Source: JAXHUH01 sp034211175 (lineage in GTDB: Bacteria; Actinomycetota; Acidimicrobiia; Acidimicrobiales; CAIXPF01). Taken from it: a DNA stretch of 64,000 bases. Positions 51,631 to 60,702 of the stretch are shown in pieces. The translations under genes and the position numbers were made by a program. Numbering within the stretch: position 1 is the stretch's first letter; every line of letters starts with the position of its first letter. The stretch covers positions 14,610 through 78,609 of the forward strand of contig JAXHUH010000240.1 in the NCBI GenBank assembly GCA_034211175.1, given 5' to 3'. The notes beneath the pieces were generated by a model. It was not told where the DNA came from and made no database searches. It saw only the letters and a program-made list of their open reading frames with translations.

Positions 51631-52221
51631 GTGACCGAAGCGCAGAATCCCCGATCGAGGACCCGGCTCGAGCCGGCGGTGCGGCTGCGCCAGATCGTGG
51701 AGGCAGCCGCGCGGGTGTTCGCCGAGCACGAAACCAGCAAGGTCCCCTTCGAGCGCATCGCCCAGGAGGCCGGTGTGTCTCGCAGCCTCGTCTACGCCTA
51801 CTTCAGCGACCGCGACAGTCTGTTCGCCGCCGCCTACAACCATGAGCTCGAGGTTCTCGATGCCCAGCTCGATGGTGCTCTGGCGTCGTTCGGCTCGGAC
51901 CGGGAACGTCTCGCCGGGGTGGTCTCGGCTTACCTCGCGTTCGCGTGGCAACACCGTCAGAGCTGGCAGCTCGTCGCCTCGGCGTCAACGCAGCACCCGG
52001 TGGTCCGTGAGGCGATCCAGACCCGGACCGATCGCATCGCCGTCGCCATCGCCGACACGCCCGAGGTGCGACTCCTCGTGCGCAGCGTGATCGGGATGCT
52101 GGAGGCGGCCACCGTCCACACCCTGGAGAACGACGACGTGAAGACCGACGGGCTCGCTGAGCTTCTCACCAAGGTCATCTGGGAAGGCGTGTCATCGATC
52201 GCCGGCCAGCCAGGCCCGTGA
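51631..52221 (+). CDS. TetR-family regulator, candidate regulator of the GACA-N12-TGTC sites
   Basis: 196 residues. Helix-turn-helix VFAEHETSKVPFERIAQEAGVSRSLVYAYFSDRDS at about 30-64, then a ligand domain. GTG 51631 has GGGAGAGAGG upstream; earlier in-frame ATGs at 51478 and 51553 would put the operator inside the gene. Being divergent from mceG with a perfect site between, it is the best candidate in the window for the protein that binds this motif, probably relieved by an acyl-CoA or steroid ligand (inference). Followed by two strong hairpins. Confidence 0.87.
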   Translation: MTEAQNPRSRTRLEPAVRLRQIVEAAARVFAEHETSKVPFERIAQEAGVSRSLVYAYFSDRDSLFAAAYNHELEVLDAQLDGALASFGSDRERLAGVVSAYLAFAWQHRQSWQLVASASTQHPVVREAIQTRTDRIAVAIADTPEVRLLVRSVIGMLEAATVHTLENDDVKTDGLAELLTKVIWEGVSSIAGQPGP

Positions 52222-52240
52222 CGTCACCTGGCTGAGCCGC

Positions 52241-52276
52241 GCCTGCACCTGCTGCGAGCTGGCGGCAGGTGCAGGC
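52241..52276. terminator. Perfect 12-bp hairpin after TetR
   Basis: GCCTGCACCTGC (52241-52252) and GCAGGTGCAGGC (52265-52276) pair perfectly around 12 nt, 20 bp after the TetR stop in the 184-bp convergent gap. No T-run. Likely terminates the TetR transcript. Confidence 0.7.
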
Positions 52277-52317
52277 GGAACTGGGCGTCACACGGTGCCT
52301 CGGGTCACGAGGGCCCA

Positions 52318-52353
52318 GGCCAGCCCGGCGTCGTCGGTGCGTCCGGGCTGGCC
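52318..52353. terminator. Perfect 11-bp hairpin after P450
   Basis: GGCCAGCCCGG (52318-52328) and CCGGGCTGGCC (52343-52353) pair around 14 nt, 53 bp beyond the P450 stop on the minus strand. With the neighbouring hairpin it separates two convergent transcripts. Nothing else is visible in this gap. Confidence 0.65.
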
Positions 52354-52405
52354 CGTAGGGCACAACTGCAGCTCCACGTTCCGCCCGTAGGCGTCGATGC
52401 GGGTG

Positions 52406-53623
52406 CTAGGGAGCGTCGAAGACGACGGGCACCGTGCGCGGCCCGCGCACCTGTCCGCCGACCCAGGACACCGCCGCTGGGTCCTCCACCGTGAAGAACG
52501 GCACGCGGTCGAGGAAGGTCTGGATCGCCACCTTCAGCTCCATGCGGGCGAGGTTCGAACCCAGGCAGCGGTGGATGCCCGAACCGAAGGCGAAGTGGCG
52601 GTTCTTCTTGCGGTCGATCACGAACTCGTCGGCTCGCTCGAAGTGCTCCGGGTCGCGGTTGCCGGCCGGGAAGGCCATGAGCACCTTGTCGCCCGCCTTC
52701 ATCGGGCACCCGTTGAACTCGATGTCCTCGGTGACGGCGCGGGCCATGGTGACCGGGCTGTACATGCGCAGGATCTCCTCGACCGCGGTGTCCATGAGCT
52801 CGGGCTCCTCGCGCAGGCGCCGCTGGTCCTCGGGATGGGTGGCCAGATGCCACAGGCCCGAACCGATCGAGCTCCACGTCGTGTCGATGCCGGCGACGAG
52901 CAGCAGGAAGCAGCTGCCCAGCAGGTGCATGTCCTCGATGGGCTCTCCGTCGACGTCGGACTCGATGAGCAGCGTGAGCAGGTCGTCGGGGCGTTCGCCC
53001 TCGGGGATGGCCCGGTGCTCGGCGATCCGCTCGGCGAAGTAGGTGATGAGCTCGTCGAGCGCGGCACGTGAACCCTCGAGGTTGTGGAAGCCCTCCTGGA
53101 GGATCTTCACTACCCACCCGGTGAACCGCTCCTCGTGCTCGACCGGGATGCCGAGCATCGTGGCGATGATGCGTACCGGGATGTGCTGGGCGTAGTCGGC
53201 CGCGGCGTCGGCCCGGCCGGTCTCGACGAACTCGTCGATGAGCTCGTTGGCCAGCGCCCGGGTGATCGGCGTCATCTTGTCGATCGCGGAGGGTCCGAAG
53301 GCCGGGAGCAGCAGCCGGCGGGCCCAGGTGTGCACGGGCGGGTCGGAGCTGATGGGCGGTGCCCCGGCAGTGAGCGCGCCCTCGCCGGGTCGGTTGATGG
53401 TGACCACGCCCACGTCGCTGGAAGAGAAGTGCTCCACGTCGTGGGCGATCTCGGCGATGTCGTCGTAGCGCACGGGAAGCCAGGCCCGGTTGCGCCGCTC
53501 GGTGAAGGCGATCGGGCAGCGCTCGCGCAGTTCCTCCCACGTGCGCTCTGGCTCGGTGACGTAGTCGCGATGGAAGATGTCGAAGTCGTTCGCCCAGTCG
53601 AGGACGTCGTCGATGATGGTCAT
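52406..53623 (-). CDS. Cytochrome P450
   Basis: 405 residues, soluble bacterial type. I-helix oxygen-binding motif AGIDTT (244-249), ExxR as EEILR (E283-R286), and heme loop FGSGIHRCLG with Cys353. DPPVHTWARRLLLPAF is the C-helix block. Closest in feel to CYP125/CYP142/CYP123-type actinobacterial enzymes, but I cannot name the subfamily. Likely hydroxylates a terpenoid, steroid or fatty chain to start its breakdown. The redox partner is not in the window. ATG 53623; a one-mismatch operator lies 46 bp upstream. Confidence 0.93.
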   Translation of the reverse strand: MTIIDDVLDWANDFDIFHRDYVTEPERTWEELRERCPIAFTERRNRAWLPVRYDDIAEIAHDVEHFSSSDVGVVTINRPGEGALTAGAPPISSDPPVHTWARRLLLPAFGPSAIDKMTPITRALANELIDEFVETGRADAAADYAQHIPVRIIATMLGIPVEHEERFTGWVVKILQEGFHNLEGSRAALDELITYFAERIAEHRAIPEGERPDDLLTLLIESDVDGEPIEDMHLLGSCFLLLVAGIDTTWSSIGSGLWHLATHPEDQRRLREEPELMDTAVEEILRMYSPVTMARAVTEDIEFNGCPMKAGDKVLMAFPAGNRDPEHFERADEFVIDRKKNRHFAFGSGIHRCLGSNLARMELKVAIQTFLDRVPFFTVEDPAAVSWVGGQVRGPRTVPVVFDAP

Positions 53624-53668
53624 GGACCCCCCTTTTGCCGCCGTACGTCGGCGACGTTGCCAAGATAG

Positions 53669-53692
53669 ACGACACGAGACGTATCATGTGCA
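53669..53692. promoter_or_regulatory. Candidate operator ACGACA-N12-TGTGCA, P450/ABC operon
   Basis: GACA (53671-53674) and TGTG (53687-53690), 12 bp apart, one core mismatch. It lies between the divergent P450 gene and the LivF-LivK operon, so it could control both. An extra GAGACG overlaps the spacer. Confidence 0.5.
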
Positions 53693-53825
53693 TCACCTCG
53701 TCGAAAAGACGTGCCACGTCCAGGGCGGGGGAGTCGGCGTGCCGAGGATCCAGCCGTCACCGAATCGGCGCACCGCCCTGCTACCGTGCCCCCGGTCACA
53801 GGTAGCCAGCGTCGTCGGATCGGTT

Positions 53826-54638
53826 ATGAGTCAAGACAGCCCACCACCCCACCTGTCGGTCCGGAACCTCGAGGTCGTCTACAACGATGTTGCCCTCGTT
53901 CTCCGCGGTGTCACGCTGGAGGTCCCGAAGAGGGGAATCGCCGCCCTCCTCGGCGCCAACGGCGCTGGCAAGACCACGCTGCTCCGGGCGATCACCGGGC
54001 TCCTGCGCATGCACCGCGGTGCCGTCACCAAGGGCGACGTGCAGTTCGACGGCACGTCCCTGGTCGGCCTCGACCCGGCCTCGATCGTCAGGCGGGGTCT
54101 CTCCCAGGTGATGGAGGGGCGGCGCATCTTCGCCGAGCTCACCGTGGAGGAGAACCTGCGCGCCGGCGCCTACACCAAGCGGGACCGCGATGAGATCAAG
54201 CAGAACCACGAGCGGGTGATGGAGCTCTTCCCCGTGCTGGCCGATCGGCGCCGATCCGTGGCCGGCTACCTGTCGGGCGGCGAGCAGCAGATGCTCGCCA
54301 TGGGCCGGGCGCTCATGCAATCCCCCGAGCTGCTCCTGCTCGACGAACCTTCGCTCGGGCTCGCACCCCGGCTCGTCGAGGACATCCGTGATCTGATCAT
54401 CGACATCAACCGCGCTGGCACCAGCGTGCTCCTCGTCGAGCAGAACGCGGCCATGGCCCTGTCGATCAGCACCGTCGGCTACGTGATGGAGACCGGGCGC
54501 ATCGTGCGCGAGGGCCCGGCCGCCGAGCTGCGGGACGACAAGGACATCCGGGAGTTCTACCTGGGGACGGGCGGCGACAAGCGCCGGTCGTTCCGCGACG
54601 TCAAGTCCTACCGGAGGAAGAAGCGGTGGAGCGCGTGA
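53826..54638 (+). CDS. LivF-type ABC transporter ATPase
   Basis: 270 residues. Walker A GANGAGKTT, signature LSGGEQQM, Walker B LLLLDEPSLG and the LivF block LSQVMEGRRIFAELTVEENL. An unusual basic tail (RRSFRDVKSYRRKKRW) follows. ATG 53826 is chosen for domain length; the upstream open frame is a shadow. First gene of a tightly packed importer operon (ATPases, acyl-CoA ligase, permeases, binding protein). It overlaps the LivG gene by 13 bp. Confidence 0.9.
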   Translation: MSQDSPPPHLSVRNLEVVYNDVALVLRGVTLEVPKRGIAALLGANGAGKTTLLRAITGLLRMHRGAVTKGDVQFDGTSLVGLDPASIVRRGLSQVMEGRRIFAELTVEENLRAGAYTKRDRDEIKQNHERVMELFPVLADRRRSVAGYLSGGEQQMLAMGRALMQSPELLLLDEPSLGLAPRLVEDIRDLIIDINRAGTSVLLVEQNAAMALSISTVGYVMETGRIVREGPAAELRDDKDIREFYLGTGGDKRRSFRDVKSYRRKKRWSA

Positions 54639-55417
54639 CCGACGTTTCGACGACACCGCTCCTCGAGGTGGCCACCCTGTCCCTGCAGTTCGGTGGCGTG
54701 CGGGCCCTGGACGACGTGACCTTCGACGTCCGGCCGGGCGAGATCTTCGCCGTCATCGGACCCAACGGGGCCGGCAAGACGTCGATCTTCAACTGCCTCA
54801 ACGGGGTGTATGAGCCCCAGCACGGCTCCATCCGGCTCGAGGGCACCGAGCTCATCGGCCGCAACCCGACCGCGATCGCCGGCATGGGCATCGCCCGCAC
54901 GTTCCAGAACCTCGGGCTCTTCGTCAACCTCGATGTGGTCGACAACCTGATGCTGGGTCGCCACGTGCGGATGCGCACCGGATTCCTCGCCGGCATGGTG
55001 TGGCTGGGTCGGGCCCGCAGGGAGGAGCTGGCGAACCGCCGTCGCGTCGAGGAGATCATCGAGTTGCTCGAGCTGGAAGAGCACCGTCGCACCCACGTCG
55101 GTCTGCTGCCCTACGGCGTCCAGAAGCGGATCGAGCTTGGACGGGCGCTGGCCATGGACCCGAAGGTCCTCCTGCTCGACGAACCGGTGGCGGGCATGAA
55201 CCTGGAGGAGACCGAGGACATGGCCCGGTACATCCTCGAGATCCAACGGGAGCTGTCGACGGCGATGGTCCTCGTCGAGCACGACATGCACATGGTGATG
55301 GACATCGCCGACCGGGTGATGGCACTGGACTTCGGACGGGCCCTCATCGTCGGTTCGCCCGACGAGGTCCAGAACGACCCGGCAGTGATCGAGGCCTACC
55401 TGGGAGGTTCGACATGA
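54626..55417 (+). CDS. LivG-type ABC transporter ATPase
   Basis: 263 residues. Walker A GPNGAGKTS, family-specific LLPYGVQKRIELGRAL in place of LSGGQ, Walker B VLLLDEPVAGMN, and ARTFQNLGLF. Start at 54626 is GTG (GTGGAGCGCGTGACC) with AGGAAGAAG upstream. It overlaps the acyl-CoA ligase start by ATGA, so the ligase is translated in step with the ATPase. Confidence 0.9.
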   Translation: MERVTDVSTTPLLEVATLSLQFGGVRALDDVTFDVRPGEIFAVIGPNGAGKTSIFNCLNGVYEPQHGSIRLEGTELIGRNPTAIAGMGIARTFQNLGLFVNLDVVDNLMLGRHVRMRTGFLAGMVWLGRARREELANRRRVEEIIELLELEEHRRTHVGLLPYGVQKRIELGRALAMDPKVLLLDEPVAGMNLEETEDMARYILEIQRELSTAMVLVEHDMHMVMDIADRVMALDFGRALIVGSPDEVQNDPAVIEAYLGGST

Positions 55418-57252
55418 CCGCCACCCTCGAACGTGATCTGTCCCCATCGTCTCCGGGTGGCGAACCACGCTCCCTTCCGGAGCTGCTGTCGATCCGAGCG
55501 GCGGAGACGCCGAACCGGGTGGCGTTACGCTCCAAAGAGCTCGGGCGCTGGGTCGAGACGTCGTGGTCCGGCTACGCCGAGCGGGTCGCTCACATCGCGG
55601 CGGGGCTCCGTGAGCTGGGTGTGCAGGCAGGCGACCGGGTGGCGGTGCACAGCGAGAACCGCATCGAGTGGCTTCTCGCCGACCTGGCCGTGCAGGGCAT
55701 GGGCGCGGTGACCGTCGGCATCTACCCCACCAGCCCCGCCGATGAGGTCGAGTACCTCCTGTCGCACTCGGAGTCGGTCGCACTGGTCGCCGAGGACGAG
55801 GAGCAGTACGACAAGGCGATCGCCGTGCGCGGCCGCCTGCCCGCCCTGCGGTCGATCATCGTCATGGATCCCCGTGGCGTCGACCTCGACGCGCACCCCG
55901 GCGTGCGGTCGTTCGCATCGCTCGAGGAGCTGGGTTCCGGCCACGCCGACGCCCTCGACCAGCAGCGCCGCTCCATCGACACCTTGGACTCAGAGGCGCC
56001 GGCAATCATCGTCTACACCTCCGGCACCACTGGGCCGCCCAAGGGTGCGATGCTGAGCCACCGCAACCTGCTCGCCGTGGCCGAGACGGCTACGGCGGCC
56101 TACGGCGGCGGCCCCGACGACGAGGTGCTGTCGTACCTGCCGCTGTGCCACATCGCCGAGCGACTCATCTCCTGCATCTCCGCGCTGCGCAGCGGCTACG
56201 TCGTCAACTTCGGCGAGGGCGGCCCGTCGTTCGGGATCGACATGCGTGAAGTCCAGCCAACATTCTTCCTCGGGGTGCCGCGCGTGTGGGAGAAGATGCT
56301 GGCCAGCGTCGAGATCCGCATCGCCGATGCCACGTGGCTCAAGCGCCGGACCTACCGCCTCGCCACGAGCCTGGCGGCGCCGGCGGCCCGTCGGCGGATG
56401 CGGGGTGGCCAGACGGTCCTCGACCGCCTCCGCTATGGCATCGCCTGGCTGCTGGCGTTCCGATCGCTACGGGACAAGCTGGGCCTTGGTCGGATCCGCG
56501 TCGCGCTGTCCGGCGCAGCGCCGATCGCACCGCAGGTGCTGGAGTTCTTCTGGACCATGGGCGTGCCGATCCGGGAGGCCTACGGCCAGACCGAGAACAG
56601 TGCGCTGTGCACGTTCATGCCCGCCGACGACGTTCGGCTCGGCACGGTGGGCAAACCGGCACCGGGATGTGAGGTCCGCATCGCGGAGGACGGGGAGATC
56701 CTCACCCGCTCCGCCGGGGTGTTCGTCGGCTACTTGAAGAACCCCGAGGCCACCGCAGAGACCGTCGACGTCGACGGCTGGTTGCACACCGGCGACATCG
56801 GTGAGCTCGACGACGGGTTCCTGCGCATCACCGACCGCAAGAAGGACATCATCATCACCGCGGGCGGCAAGAACATCTCGCCCTCGGAGATCGAGAACAA
56901 GCTCAAGGTGTCCCCCTTCGTGCGAGAGGCAGTCGTCATCGGCGACCGGCGCAAGTACCTCACTGCGTTGATCGGCATTGAGTTCGACACCGTGGGTGAC
57001 TGGGCCACCCGCGAGCGCATCCCTTACACCACCTACGAGGACCTGTCCCGCAAGCCGGAGGTCGTCGAGCTCATCGGCGGCGTGGTCGACGAGGTCAATG
57101 GCGAACTCGCCCAGGTGGAGACGATCAAGCGCTTCACCTTGCTCCCCAAGGAGCTCGACGCCGAGGAGGGCGAGCTGACTGCCACCCAGAAGGTCAAGCG
57201 TGCCGCGCTGTCCGAGCAGTTCGGTGAGCTCATCGAGGCGATGTACCGGTGA
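55414..57252 (+). CDS. Long-chain acyl-CoA synthetase (FadD15-like), embedded in the importer operon
   Basis: 612 residues. AMP-binding P-loop YTSGTTGPPKGAMLSHRN, GYGQTE-equivalent AYGQTENSALC, adenylation motif HTGDIGELDDGFLRITDRKKD and the C-terminal TAGGKNISPSEIENKL. Length and sequence resemble long-chain fatty acyl-CoA ligases. It is coupled by ATGA overlaps to the LivG gene before and by GTGA to the LivH gene after. So the importer's cargo is probably a carboxylic acid activated to its CoA ester on arrival (inference). Confidence 0.92.
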   Translation: MTATLERDLSPSSPGGEPRSLPELLSIRAAETPNRVALRSKELGRWVETSWSGYAERVAHIAAGLRELGVQAGDRVAVHSENRIEWLLADLAVQGMGAVTVGIYPTSPADEVEYLLSHSESVALVAEDEEQYDKAIAVRGRLPALRSIIVMDPRGVDLDAHPGVRSFASLEELGSGHADALDQQRRSIDTLDSEAPAIIVYTSGTTGPPKGAMLSHRNLLAVAETATAAYGGGPDDEVLSYLPLCHIAERLISCISALRSGYVVNFGEGGPSFGIDMREVQPTFFLGVPRVWEKMLASVEIRIADATWLKRRTYRLATSLAAPAARRRMRGGQTVLDRLRYGIAWLLAFRSLRDKLGLGRIRVALSGAAPIAPQVLEFFWTMGVPIREAYGQTENSALCTFMPADDVRLGTVGKPAPGCEVRIAEDGEILTRSAGVFVGYLKNPEATAETVDVDGWLHTGDIGELDDGFLRITDRKKDIIITAGGKNISPSEIENKLKVSPFVREAVVIGDRRKYLTALIGIEFDTVGDWATRERIPYTTYEDLSRKPEVVELIGGVVDEVNGELAQVETIKRFTLLPKELDAEEGELTATQKVKRAALSEQFGELIEAMYR

Positions 57253-58145
57253 CGGAGTTCCTGCAGCTGCTGTTCCAGGGCGTTGCGCTCGGCTCCCAGT
57301 ACGCGCTCATCGCCCTCGGCTTCGTCGTGATCTACAAGGCGACCGGCGTCATCAACTTCGCACAAGGAGGCTTCGTGCTCGTAGGCGCCTACCTCGCCTA
57401 CAACTTCAACCAGACCTGGGAACTGCCGTTCCCGGTCGCCCTCGTGCTCGCCATGGTCGCCGGCGCCCTGCTGGGCGCCATCGTCGAGCGGCTGCTGCTG
57501 CGGCGGATGGTGGGCGAACCCGTGTTCGCAGTCCTGATGATCACCATCGGGCTGCTCTTCGTGCTCGAGCAGGCGGCCACGTCGGTCTGGGGCTTCGACA
57601 ACCTGAACCTCGGCGATCCCTGGGGCATCGAGACCGTCGATGTCGCCGACCTGAACCTCGCCGTGGCCGACCTGTGGACGATCGGCCTGGCGGCGGCGGC
57701 GATGGCGGCCTTCTTCGCGTTCTTCCGCTACACCGCCACTGGCGTGGCCATGCGGGCAGCCGCCGTCGACCAAGAGGCGGCTGCGGCCCAGGGCATCGCC
57801 GCCGGGCGGATCTTCGCCCTGGCGTGGGCGGTGGCCGGCGCAATGGCCGCCCTCGGCGGCATCACCCTGGCCGCCGGCCCCGCGCAGCTTGCCCCCGGCA
57901 TCAGCTTCGTCGCCCTGGCCGCCTTCCCGGCCATGATCCTGGGCGGCCTCGACTCGCCCGCCGGTGCGGTGCTCGGCGGGATCATCATCGGCGTCACCCA
58001 GAGCCTCACCGCTGGCTACCAGCCCGAATACGCCGAGTGGCTGGGCACCAACTTCCACATCGTGATGCCGTACGTGGTGATGATCCTCATCCTGCTGGTA
58101 CGTCCCTACGGCATCTCCGGCACGCGAGAGGTACGCAGGATCTGA
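57249..58145 (+). CDS. LivH-type ABC transporter permease
   Basis: 298 residues, about eight membrane segments. LivH blocks: QGVALGSQYALIALGFVVIYKATGVINFAQGGFVL at the N-terminus, MRAAAVDQEAAAAQGI as the EAA loop, and PAMILGGLDSPAGAVLGG. GTG start inside the ligase stop. It overlaps the LivM gene by TGATG. Works with the next gene as the permease pair. Confidence 0.93.
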   Translation: MTEFLQLLFQGVALGSQYALIALGFVVIYKATGVINFAQGGFVLVGAYLAYNFNQTWELPFPVALVLAMVAGALLGAIVERLLLRRMVGEPVFAVLMITIGLLFVLEQAATSVWGFDNLNLGDPWGIETVDVADLNLAVADLWTIGLAAAAMAAFFAFFRYTATGVAMRAAAVDQEAAAAQGIAAGRIFALAWAVAGAMAALGGITLAAGPAQLAPGISFVALAAFPAMILGGLDSPAGAVLGGIIIGVTQSLTAGYQPEYAEWLGTNFHIVMPYVVMILILLVRPYGISGTREVRRI

Positions 58146-59257
58146 TGTCCCGAGCTCGAGACCTCCACGTCAGCTACGCGCAGCACGTCCGGCTGGTTTC
58201 CAGCCGGTGGATGGCAGTCGGGTTCCTCGCCCTGGCCGCCGCGTGGCTCGTCGCTCCCCTCGTGCTGTCGGAGTTCCAGCTCGACGTGGGCAGCCGGGTC
58301 GCCATCTTCGCACTCGGTGCCATCGGACTGAACCTGCTCACCGGCTACACCGGGCAGGTGTCGCTCGGACACGCGTTCTTCATCGGTACCGGCGCCTACG
58401 CAGCGGCGTGGGCCGGTGGTGACCAGGAGTGGCCGCTGTGGCTGTGGTTGCCGGCGATCACCGTCCTCGGCACGGTGTTGGGTGCGGTGATCGGGCCCTT
58501 CGCGCTGCGCCTGCGAGGCAACTACCTGGCCATCGTCACGCTGGGCCTGCTGTTCCTGGGCGAGCACGTGTTCAACAACTGGGAATCCGTCACCGGGGGC
58601 GGGGCCGGACGAGCGGTGGAGGCCGAGACCACCATCGGGCCGCTCGACGTCACCTCGCTGGAGCTGTTCGGGTGGGAGTTCGAACGGGAGCAGAGCCTGT
58701 TCTGGTTCATCTGGGCGCTCGTCGCAATCGGTGCGCTCGTGGCCAAGAACCTGGTGCGGACCCGTCCCGGCCGCGCCATGCAGGCGGTGCGCGACCGCGA
58801 CCTGGCCGCCGAGGTGATCGGCGTGAGCCTCGCCCGGTACAAGGTCGGTGCCTTCGCCATCTCCAGCGGCTACGCCGCACTGGCCGGTGGGTTGTTCGGC
58901 ATGCTGCAGCGCTACATCAGCCCCACGGAGTTCGGCGGCCAGCTCGGGCTGTTCCTGTCGATCCAGTACATCGCCATCATCATCGTCGGCGGCATCGGCA
59001 CGGTGTTCGGCGCGATCCTTGGGGCCTTCATCGTGGGCGCCATGCCCCGGATCATCGAGAGCCTGAGCCAGGACCAGGACCTGCCGTTCGTCTTCGGTGA
59101 CGCCGGGGGACAAGACGGGTTCATCAGTGTCTTCTCGCTCAACCAGGCGCTCTTCGGGATCCTCATCATCGGCTTCCTGCTGTTCGAACCACGCGGCCTG
59201 GCCGCCGTATGGTTGCGGCTGAAGGCGTACTTCCGAAGTTGGCCCTTCTCCTACTGA
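58145..59257 (+). CDS. LivM-type ABC transporter permease
   Basis: 370 residues, about ten membrane segments. IGLNLLTGYTGQVSLGHAFFIGTGAY and LRLRGNYLAIVTLGLLFL are LivM hallmarks; AVRDRDLAAEVIGVSLARYK is the EAA loop; YIAIIIVGGIGTVFGAILG lies in the late core. ATG 58145 overlaps the LivH stop; the open frame extends upstream as a shadow. The binding-protein gene follows 47 bp later. Confidence 0.93.
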   Translation: MSRARDLHVSYAQHVRLVSSRWMAVGFLALAAAWLVAPLVLSEFQLDVGSRVAIFALGAIGLNLLTGYTGQVSLGHAFFIGTGAYAAAWAGGDQEWPLWLWLPAITVLGTVLGAVIGPFALRLRGNYLAIVTLGLLFLGEHVFNNWESVTGGGAGRAVEAETTIGPLDVTSLELFGWEFEREQSLFWFIWALVAIGALVAKNLVRTRPGRAMQAVRDRDLAAEVIGVSLARYKVGAFAISSGYAALAGGLFGMLQRYISPTEFGGQLGLFLSIQYIAIIIVGGIGTVFGAILGAFIVGAMPRIIESLSQDQDLPFVFGDAGGQDGFISVFSLNQALFGILIIGFLLFEPRGLAAVWLRLKAYFRSWPFSY

Positions 59258-59304
59258 GGAGGCCGATCGAGATGTCAGACCACCAATCGGGGGAGAACCG
59301 ATCC

Positions 59305-60645
59305 ATGTCAAGATCCCATTCACTGCTACGCATCCTGGCGTTGCTGCTCTCGCTGTCGCTCGTCGCAGCCGCCTGCGGTGATGACGACGACAGCGAGGCG
59401 GGCACCGAAGCGCCGGAGGAGACCGGGACATCGGAGGACGACTCCGGCGGTGAAGGTGGCGATGAGGGTGGTGGTGAACCGGAGGAGGCTCCCGGCTTCG
59501 ACGGGGAAACCATCCGCCTCGGCGTGCTCACCCCCCAGACCGGCGTCGCCGCCGTCATCGGCAACCCGCTCACCGAAGGGAACCGGGTGTTCTTCGAGGC
59601 GCTCAACGCCGAGGGAGGCATCGCCGGCAAGTACCAGGTGGAGCTCGACGTGGCCGACACCCAGTACCAGCCCCAGACCGCGGTGCAGCAGTACAACGCC
59701 ACCAAGAACAACGTCACCGGCTACGTGCAGGTCCTCGGTACACCCGTGGTGAACGCCTTGCTCCCCCTCCTCAGCGAGGACGAGATCGTGGCCGGACCGG
59801 CCTCCCTCGACTCGTTCTGGGTGCCCGAGCAGTACCTGCTCGCCCTCGGAGGCCCGTACCAGCTCCAGGCCGTCAACGCCATGGACTACTGGTTCAACCA
59901 GGAGGGCAACGACCCGGCCGACACCACCGTGTGCACCATGATCCAGGACGACCCCTACGGTGAGGCTGGCCAAGCCGGCGTGGAGTTCGCCGCCGAGCAG
60001 ATCGCGTTCGAGGTCGCCGAGACCGCCCGGTTCGCAGCCACCGACACCGACTTCTCCGGTCAGATCAACACGCTCAACAGCGGCGGTTGCGAGCTGGTGT
60101 TCCTGGTCTCGCTGCCCAGCGCAACCGGCGCCATCGTGGGCGCCGCCGCCCAGCAGCAGTTCGCCCCGCAGTGGATCGGCCAGTCGCCGACCTGGGTCGG
60201 CGCGTTGGCCCAGTCCCCGATCGCTCCGTATCTGGAGGAGAACTACCTGCTCATGTCCGAGGGCCCGGAGTGGGGCGACACCTCCTCGGAGGGCATGGCC
60301 CAGATGCTCGAGGATCAGGAGCAGTACGCCCCCGACCAGCAGCCCGACATCTACTTCTCCTTCGGGTACGCCCAGGCGTGGTCGTGGGCGCAGGTGCTCG
60401 AGCGGGCAGTGGAGCTGGGCGACCTGTCCCGGGAGGGCATCGTCGAGGCGATGAACAGCGTCGGCACCCTCACCACCGGCGGCCTGCTCGGCGACTATGA
60501 GTACGGTCCGCCCGAGGAGCGCGTGCCCCCTCGTGAGAGCCGGGTCTTCGCGATCGATTCCGAGGCACCGGGCGGTCTGCGGGCGGTGTCCGAAGAGTTC
60601 GTCTCCGACGCGGCCGAAGCCTTCGAGTTCGAGTTCGAGAGCTGA
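59305..60645 (+). CDS. ABC transporter substrate-binding lipoprotein (Peripla_BP_6 type)
   Basis: 446 residues. Signal segment LLRILALLLSLSLVAAAC with lipid-carrying Cys, an acidic Gly/Glu linker (about 20-65), then the binding domain starting at TIRLGVLTPQTGVAAVIG. I prefer ATG 59305 (GGGGGAGAA upstream) because it gives a normal signal peptide; ATG 59272 is also in frame and has GAGGAGG further upstream. It delivers the substrate to the LivH/LivM pair. Followed by a strong hairpin. Confidence 0.9.
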   Translation: MSRSHSLLRILALLLSLSLVAAACGDDDDSEAGTEAPEETGTSEDDSGGEGGDEGGGEPEEAPGFDGETIRLGVLTPQTGVAAVIGNPLTEGNRVFFEALNAEGGIAGKYQVELDVADTQYQPQTAVQQYNATKNNVTGYVQVLGTPVVNALLPLLSEDEIVAGPASLDSFWVPEQYLLALGGPYQLQAVNAMDYWFNQEGNDPADTTVCTMIQDDPYGEAGQAGVEFAAEQIAFEVAETARFAATDTDFSGQINTLNSGGCELVFLVSLPSATGAIVGAAAQQQFAPQWIGQSPTWVGALAQSPIAPYLEENYLLMSEGPEWGDTSSEGMAQMLEDQEQYAPDQQPDIYFSFGYAQAWSWAQVLERAVELGDLSREGIVEAMNSVGTLTTGGLLGDYEYGPPEERVPPRESRVFAIDSEAPGGLRAVSEEFVSDAAEAFEFEFES

Positions 60646-60676
60646 TCCACATCGCGGCCGCGGTGCGGATGTGATC

Positions 60677-60702
60677 GTGGCCGGCCCCGAGGGGCCGGCC
60701 AC
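60677..60702 (+). terminator. Hairpin terminating the importer operon
   Basis: GTGGCCGGCCC and GGGCCGGCCAC pair perfectly around CGAG (60677-60702), 31 bp after the binding-protein stop. A second weaker stem, CACATC with GATGTG, lies just before it. No T-run, as is common for GC-rich actinobacteria. Confidence 0.7.
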
